A program made the translations under genes and the position numbers. 28,786 bases of DNA from the NCBI GenBank assembly GCA_964471235.1, contig CAYYGL010000043.1:1-28786 (forward strand). The letters are read 5' to 3'. Source of the DNA: CAYYGL01 sp964471235. Its GTDB lineage: Bacteria > Calditrichota > Calditrichia > RBG-13-44-9 > J075. Position 1 is the stretch's first letter, and each line of letters begins with the position of its first letter. The notes beneath the pieces were generated by a model, which worked only from the letters and a program-made list of their open reading frames with translations, had not been told where the DNA came from and did not search any database. Shown here piece by piece: positions 25,601 through 28,786 of the stretch.

Positions 25601-26274
25601 ACCGCACCGAGGAGGCATTGAAAGAATTGGATACCTTTTTAAAAGATTACCCGGAAAGCGACCTGGTAGGAAATGTGTACCTGACCCGGGGAGAGATCTA
25701 CCTGCGGGCGGAAAAAACCGACGAGGGACTGGCAGCAATTACCAAAGCATTGGAATTGTCGAAGACGCCCCGTACCAAACAGAGCGCCATGGCGCTCTTG
25801 ATCAACACTTACCGCAGCCTGGGACTGTGGGATGGCGCATTGCAGAAGGCGAGAGAATATGTTCGGGAATTCCCCAACGCCCCGGATGTGATGAATTATC
25901 GTATATCGATCGGTGTATTTTTGAGCCGCTTAAACCGTTTTACGGAAGCAATCGACTACTTACGACGCTTAAAATTTGAAGTAAGCAGTGAGCAGGAACC
26001 GGAAATTCAGTTTTATATCGGGGAAGCATATTTTAATGCCGGGCAGTACGAAGATGCCATCAATGAGTTTGTTAAAATCCCCCTGCTCTCGCAGAAGACA
26101 AAATTACAATGGGAGGCAAGCGCCTTCTATTATGCCGGTCAGTCGTATGAGCGGTTGGGGCGCCGGCAGGATGCCATCCGGATGTACCAGGAAATTATCA
26201 ACCGCCCCGGGATTCAAATTGACTTTAAACGGGAAGCAAAAAAATTAATTGATAAACTGGCTCGTTCAAATTAA
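22603..26274 (+). CDS. Large secreted tetratricopeptide-repeat protein
   Basis: A 1223-residue protein made almost entirely of TPR-type helical repeats behind a signal peptide (about 1-24, KNTLVTFLLVVCMIFFS then TATAQQ). It is probably periplasmic or outer-membrane-associated. Repeat units of 34-38 residues run from about 27 to the end, e.g. AAQQFSKFINRYPGSDRLPD followed by AQFYYGESLYKQKDFNDA, close to CpoB/YbgF-type TPRs. There is no lipobox and no enzymatic domain. The ATG at 22603 is preceded by GAGGTGGA. The next gene, a TPR/beta-propeller lipoprotein, starts 22 bases after the stop, so they are likely one operon. Giant TPR proteins scaffold envelope complexes, including T9SS factors of the PorW/SprE type; that role here is only a hypothesis. 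Confidence 0.9.
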   Translation: MKNTLVTFLLVVCMIFFSTTATAQQYNESNDFSYALKLYNEGFYDIAAQQFSKFINRYPGSDRLPDAQFYYGESLYKQKDFNDARIEFQEVAVSYPEHKRAPEAWKMVGKCYQALNKPEQAAKAYETVKILYPKNSLAPATLLSAAEMYMQVGQLTRAEQILQEFLDRYLESSEYPRGRILYGRLLLKKGELERASAEFQRVIAMEIADSLKANARLGQAQVFRELGLLNRAISTLETIISQQPGSIAGFTAVRNLTAIFLAQRRVDNALALLDKQAASYQQPSQTDALTVLRSQAYFLKKDYSRASQLLQPMLHGTGDAQTLAKVRFYLACCLREENKTSEAISNFVEVEKALAKGEGRDDLRAATLINLIDLSIDKGDFQQARQYLTQFQSLYPKKPEGEQRHRKLIEQAFANNLLSLAMDELQRYRGVYPNSPYRDDLIYRAGVAFFKNKQYERSLIQFEQITDEYVCSAQWDSSAAYIRFINTFYTRGQQTGVYELAKLMGRMLLGEDRSDLLFRLGQIYLTDLKDYREAARIFEQYVKDAPDSSNAGKGLCYLSESYLKLADYYEFLHQPSGDYREKANKALKTAMTYLKFVPHPDTLMFRFLSRALSPDNTNPERFLKYWQHFEQIYAASPYLPLVKIRLSDLVLAVKDTAGAIRYLDEAIQSAAGKMSVGRMYWKKSLLLAEQGKWTDAIETLKAFLLSAGKDPLQAKAYWQLGEWHRLKGDYVTAAQFLERLLTQFNYSDYALQAPLRIIDDYIQNGDYERVLGFIQQQLAKYSVSQDVVASHYLASPPPELYFYAGKAFYQQQHWQEARQNFLAYLTSNAPEDFHNEALLLLGKMAYEEKDEESALLHFSLVTPGQQPAFYYEANRLTAEILFNQKKYKEAQEKYEKLISLAPDDDNKIFLASKRLLCLVYAGNSKGYQSQLSIFKKTYKKHPRFKEYLAYLEFERGKAQYENKHFDPAIAHFKKVLKRYKKSDYADDARYYLARCYATMNRTEEALKELDTFLKDYPESDLVGNVYLTRGEIYLRAEKTDEGLAAITKALELSKTPRTKQSAMALLINTYRSLGLWDGALQKAREYVREFPNAPDVMNYRISIGVFLSRLNRFTEAIDYLRRLKFEVSSEQEPEIQFYIGEAYFNAGQYEDAINEFVKIPLLSQKTKLQWEASAFYYAGQSYERLGRRQDAIRMYQEIINRPGIQIDFKREAKKLIDKLARSN

Positions 26275-26296
26275 TCATGTAACCGGAGGACAATTC

Positions 26297-27613
26297 ATGA
26301 AAGCGGTGGTACAACTTCTGTTGATAAGCACATTAATGCTCATCATTGCGGGGTGTGGCGGTGTTAAAACTCTGACACCGCAGGAATACGACCGGCTTTC
26401 CACCCAGGACCGCATCCTCTATCTCAACAAACAGATTGAGAAACACCCCAACGATTTGACCTTAAAACGCCAGCTTTACCAGGAATATCTGCAAGCGGAT
26501 ATGAAGCCGCAGGCGTTGAGCGTGATGGAGCAGATTTTAGCGGTTGATCCTTACCAAAGCGATGTGCAGTTTAAATACGGGGAGTTGCAATACCGAAGCG
26601 GCAATTATCGGGAAGCTTACCGGGCATTTCTCTCCCTGATGCAAAGCGCTGCCGGGGAAGCTTACCGGGAACCGGTTGCTCATTACGTGGCTGGCAATTA
26701 CCTAATCCAGCAGGTTACATCAGACAGCAGTGATGAGGGCTACCCGTCGTTTTCGTCCGATGGCAGCAAACTGCTTTTTCAGCGCAAGCAAAACGGCAAC
26801 TGGGATATTGTGGAATATAATTTTGCCGATCAAAGCGAGACGGTCGTGATATCCTCACCTGCGGATGAAGAACTGGCAGTGTGGTCCCCGGATGACAGCA
26901 AAATTGCCTATACCTCCACCGCGGAAGATCATCGCCCGGTAAAGCCGGAGTTTAAATCCCGGGAAATTTCTTTGATGGACTTGAAGGACCGGTACGTATT
27001 CAATTTAACGCAATCAATTGCGGATGATTGGCTGCCCCGCTTTAATCATCGTGGCGATAAGATTGTGTTTATCTCGGATCGGGCGGATTTGCGGGATGTT
27101 GCCTATACGGACCGCCAGAGTGATGTCTACGTTATGGAAAATGACGGAGATTTTCAGCATCAACTCACCAACACCCCGGCGAATGAAGGAGGCGCCTGCT
27201 TTAGTGCCGACGATAAACACATCTTTTTCCACTCCGATAAAAACGGCAATTTTGACATTTTTCAGATGAAAACGGATGGCAGCCAGGTAATGACCCTGAT
27301 TGACAACAGCGACGGCGACGATGTGAATCCCATTGCATCGCCCGACAGCCAGCATATCGCATTCGTATCGAATCGAGACGGCAATTACGAGATTTACCAG
27401 GCGCTGGTTGACGGTTCCCACCAGGAACGGTTGACGTTCCACCCCGCCATTGACGGCAGCCCGGTGTACTCACCGGACGGGAAAACCATCGCTTTCCATT
27501 CCAATCGCAGCGGTAATTTCGATATTTACCTGATCAACCTGGAAGTGCCGACTTCTTCTCTGACGACCAATGATTTAATTCAACGGTTAGAACAATTGGT
27601 TAATGGCGGGTGA
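26297..27613 (+). CDS. Lipoprotein with TPR domain and TolB-like PD40 beta-propeller
   Basis: A 438-residue protein. A lipoprotein signal ends in the lipobox IAGC (Cys near residue 19), so it should be anchored to a membrane. A short TPR-like region (about 30-140) is followed by a six-bladed PD40 propeller (about 146-420). Each blade repeats a pattern like FSSDGSKLLFQR...GNWDI or YSPDGKTIAFHS...GNFDIYLIN. This is the fold of the TolB C-terminal domain. It is not TolB itself: there is no TolB N-terminal domain, and no tol-pal genes are nearby. No OmpA-like peptidoglycan-binding tail is present, unlike PorE. GGAGGA lies before the ATG at 26297; the frame is open upstream into the TPR gene, but the signal peptide fixes the start. 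Confidence 0.9.
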   Translation: MKAVVQLLLISTLMLIIAGCGGVKTLTPQEYDRLSTQDRILYLNKQIEKHPNDLTLKRQLYQEYLQADMKPQALSVMEQILAVDPYQSDVQFKYGELQYRSGNYREAYRAFLSLMQSAAGEAYREPVAHYVAGNYLIQQVTSDSSDEGYPSFSSDGSKLLFQRKQNGNWDIVEYNFADQSETVVISSPADEELAVWSPDDSKIAYTSTAEDHRPVKPEFKSREISLMDLKDRYVFNLTQSIADDWLPRFNHRGDKIVFISDRADLRDVAYTDRQSDVYVMENDGDFQHQLTNTPANEGGACFSADDKHIFFHSDKNGNFDIFQMKTDGSQVMTLIDNSDGDDVNPIASPDSQHIAFVSNRDGNYEIYQALVDGSHQERLTFHPAIDGSPVYSPDGKTIAFHSNRSGNFDIYLINLEVPTSSLTTNDLIQRLEQLVNGG

Positions 27614-27617
27614 CATG

Positions 27618-27670
27618 TACCGGTCGGGTTCTGTGCCATCGTTTGCGGTGGAGCCGGTAGCCCCAACCCG
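27618..27670. other. Potential RNA pseudoknot in convergent spacer
   Basis: Three helices can form together. TACCGG (27618-27623) pairs with CCGGTA (27654-27659). Inside it, CCATCG (27636-27641) pairs with CGGTGG (27646-27651) around TTTG. CGGGTT (27625-27630), in the loop of the first helix, pairs with AACCCG (27665-27670) outside it. That is an H-type pseudoknot with an inserted hairpin; all pairs are Watson-Crick except one T-G. It begins five bases after the lipoprotein stop codon. Confidence 0.45.
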
Positions 27671-27779
27671 TAACAGAGGATGCTTGCAGATAGGTTGAGA
27701 AACTCTTGAAGTTGAGAGTCGGAAACCGGAATGTAACACCAACAGGCATATAGCTGAATAGTTACTTCTGAAATATACC

Positions 27780-27810
27780 TGAACGCCGGAGCTGAAAGCC
27801 CCGGTGTTCA
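27780..27810. terminator. Strong hairpin between convergent genes, possibly bidirectional 3' end
   Basis: TGAACGCCGG (27780-27789) pairs with CCGGTGTTCA (27801-27810), ten pairs with one G-T, and GCT/AGC extends it around a GAA loop. It lies between the lipoprotein gene and the convergent glycan phosphorylase gene, where a shared transcript end would be expected. There is no proper T-tract on either strand, so it is a weak terminator candidate and may instead be an mRNA 3'-end stabiliser or an interspersed palindrome. Confidence 0.4.
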
Positions 27811-27843
27811 TGAGAAAAACTATCATCCCCCTTCAGCTTCACA

Positions 27844-28786
27844 TTATGTTGTTTCATTTAGCCAGCGTACCAATCCCAATTCGGTTAACGAGGGAAGCAG
27901 GTGATGATATGGCAGAATCCGGACGGTAAATTTATAATGCCCGCTGTTGGAGGGAACGATGGTGGCTTCATATAAATGTTTACCGCCTTCGATTTGTTTT
28001 TTTCGCTCCATCTCCACCAGTTCAAAACTGCCGCTTTGAAGAACATCCTTTACCTCATTCACCAGATAAACCTGCACCCGCACCTCAGAGGGATCCAGTT
28101 CTCCCAGGTTGACAATCACTTTCAGCTTAAAAGATTCTTTATATTTCAACACAATTTCCCGGGAGAAATCAGCCGACGGATCCACTGCAATGGTTACCTG
28201 TGACCAATTTTTTTCAATGCGTTCCCGCCAGGCGGCAAAGGCTTTGGCGGTTTCGAATGACTTCTCACTGAAAGTCAACCCCTGCCGGATAGCCGGAACA
28301 TACATTTTTTCCACGTATTCGGAAACCATACGATGGGTATTGAACATCTGAGCGATAGAAGCCATGGAGTGTTTCATCATCTTCAACCAACGGCGGGGAA
28401 TGCCGTTTTCATCCCGCTCGAAAAACATGGGGATGATATCGCCTTCCAGGATATCATAAATTGCCTGGCTGTCCCAATCATCCAGTTCTTCCAGGTCATG
28501 GTAGTCTTCCCGGTCGCCAAAGGCAAACCCGTTTTTACCGTTATAGCCTTCTACCCACCAGCCGTCTAAAACGGAAAAATTGACAGTGGCGTTCATACCG
28601 GCTTTCTGCCCGCTGGTGCCCGAGGCTTCTTTTGGGCGGCGGGGATTGTTCAACCAGACATCCACCCCGGAAACCAGGTCCCGGGCAAGACTCATATCAT
28701 AATTCTCCACAAAAAACACTTTGCCCCGGAACCCTTCTTCCATGGAGAGTTCGCTAATTTTATGAATTAACGCCTGCCCGCCCTGG
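27844..28786 (-). CDS. glgP: Alpha-glucan (glycogen/maltodextrin) phosphorylase, C-terminal part, cut by window end
   Basis: This phosphorylase releases glucose-1-phosphate from alpha-1,4-glucans using PLP. The last about 314 residues are present; the frame stays open to the window edge, upstream of the internal Met at 28743, reading QGGQALIHKISELS before it. The gene is therefore truncated by the window, not broken. Family marks are KVFFVENYDMSLARDLVSG, VDVWLNNPRRPKEASGTSG with the following QK supplying the PLP lysine, VLDGWWVEGYNG, and a C-terminal beta region ending YKFTVRILPYHHLLP. The PLP loop has Gln where many relatives have Met (SGQK against SGMK). It is convergent with the lipoprotein gene. 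Confidence 0.93.
   Translation of the reverse strand, partial: QGGQALIHKISELSMEEGFRGKVFFVENYDMSLARDLVSGVDVWLNNPRRPKEASGTSGQKAGMNATVNFSVLDGWWVEGYNGKNGFAFGDREDYHDLEELDDWDSQAIYDILEGDIIPMFFERDENGIPRRWLKMMKHSMASIAQMFNTHRMVSEYVEKMYVPAIRQGLTFSEKSFETAKAFAAWRERIEKNWSQVTIAVDPSADFSREIVLKYKESFKLKVIVNLGELDPSEVRVQVYLVNEVKDVLQSGSFELVEMERKKQIEGGKHLYEATIVPSNSGHYKFTVRILPYHHLLPSLTELGLVRWLNETT

Noticed and set aside
26297..27613. Calling the lipoprotein tolB
   Set aside because: Only the PD40 propeller is shared. The TolB N-terminal domain is replaced by a TPR-like region behind a lipobox, and no tolQ, tolR, tolA or pal genes are adjacent.
27618..27670. HDV-like self-cleaving ribozyme
   Set aside because: The order of helices is similar to the HDV pseudoknot, but there is no P4 helix, no P1.1, P1 is only six pairs and the P3-like stem is six rather than three pairs.
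27614..27843. Remnant of a group II intron
   Set aside because: The hairpin at 27780-27810 superficially recalls domain V, but lacks the AGC/CGC triad and two-base bulge. No reverse transcriptase frame or GTGCG-type 5' end is visible.

Overview
The window reads as a stretch of chromosome from a Gram-negative-type, menaquinone-using bacterium of the FCB supergroup (Bacteroidota, Calditrichota, KSB1 and relatives). Evidence: a secreted phosphatase ends in a type IX secretion (T9SS, 'Por') C-terminal sorting domain with the NYPNPFNPST signature; there are Sec signal peptides and a lipobox lipoprotein; a complete rimP-to-pnp translation operon is present; and there is a menaquinone gene set. Composition is near 50% GC and even across the window. 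No tRNA, rRNA, CRISPR array, integrase or transposase was recognised, so this is mostly core genome with accessory genes towards the right end. Genus-level placement is not possible by eye; Calditrichota/KSB1-like is my best guess.

Layout. 1-353: gene-free, repeat-rich. 354-2132: secreted transglutaminase-like protein. 2210-12236: one long plus-strand translation/RNA operon, rimP-nusA-L7Ae-like-infB-ylxP-rbfA-truB-ribF-rpsO-pnp, starting with a promoter and a terminator-like leader hairpin and ending in a clear intrinsic terminator. 12280-16255: menaquinone genes menH-menB-menA-menC, with a repeat-like spacer between menB and menA. 16256-16815: gene-free, with an inverted copy of the first 53 bases and a strong palindrome. 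16816-18012: secreted purple-acid-phosphatase-like enzyme with T9SS tail. 18032-19761, minus strand: an alpha/beta hydrolase and a UPF0489 protein with arginase-like metal motifs. 19996-22212: PcrA/UvrD helicase, divergent from UPF0489 across a spacer with 13 consecutive C. 22213-22602: gene-free, with hairpins and a diverged repeat copy. 22603-27613: a two-gene envelope module, a 1223-residue secreted TPR protein and a TPR plus PD40 beta-propeller lipoprotein. 27614-27843: a convergent spacer with unusually good RNA-like structure, including a potential pseudoknot. 27844-28786, minus strand: the C-terminal part of an alpha-glucan phosphorylase, cut by the window end.

How the genes work together. 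The rimP-pnp block couples 30S maturation (RimP, RbfA, S15), transcription elongation/antitermination (NusA), initiation (IF-2), tRNA modification (TruB), flavin cofactor synthesis (RibF) and RNA turnover (PNPase). The men genes cover four steps of naphthoquinone ring formation and prenylation; menF, menD and menE must lie elsewhere. The most open biology is the TPR/beta-propeller envelope pair, the UPF0489 protein, the dispersed intergenic repeats and the structured spacer at 27618-27810. No wholly new system can be claimed from sequence alone.
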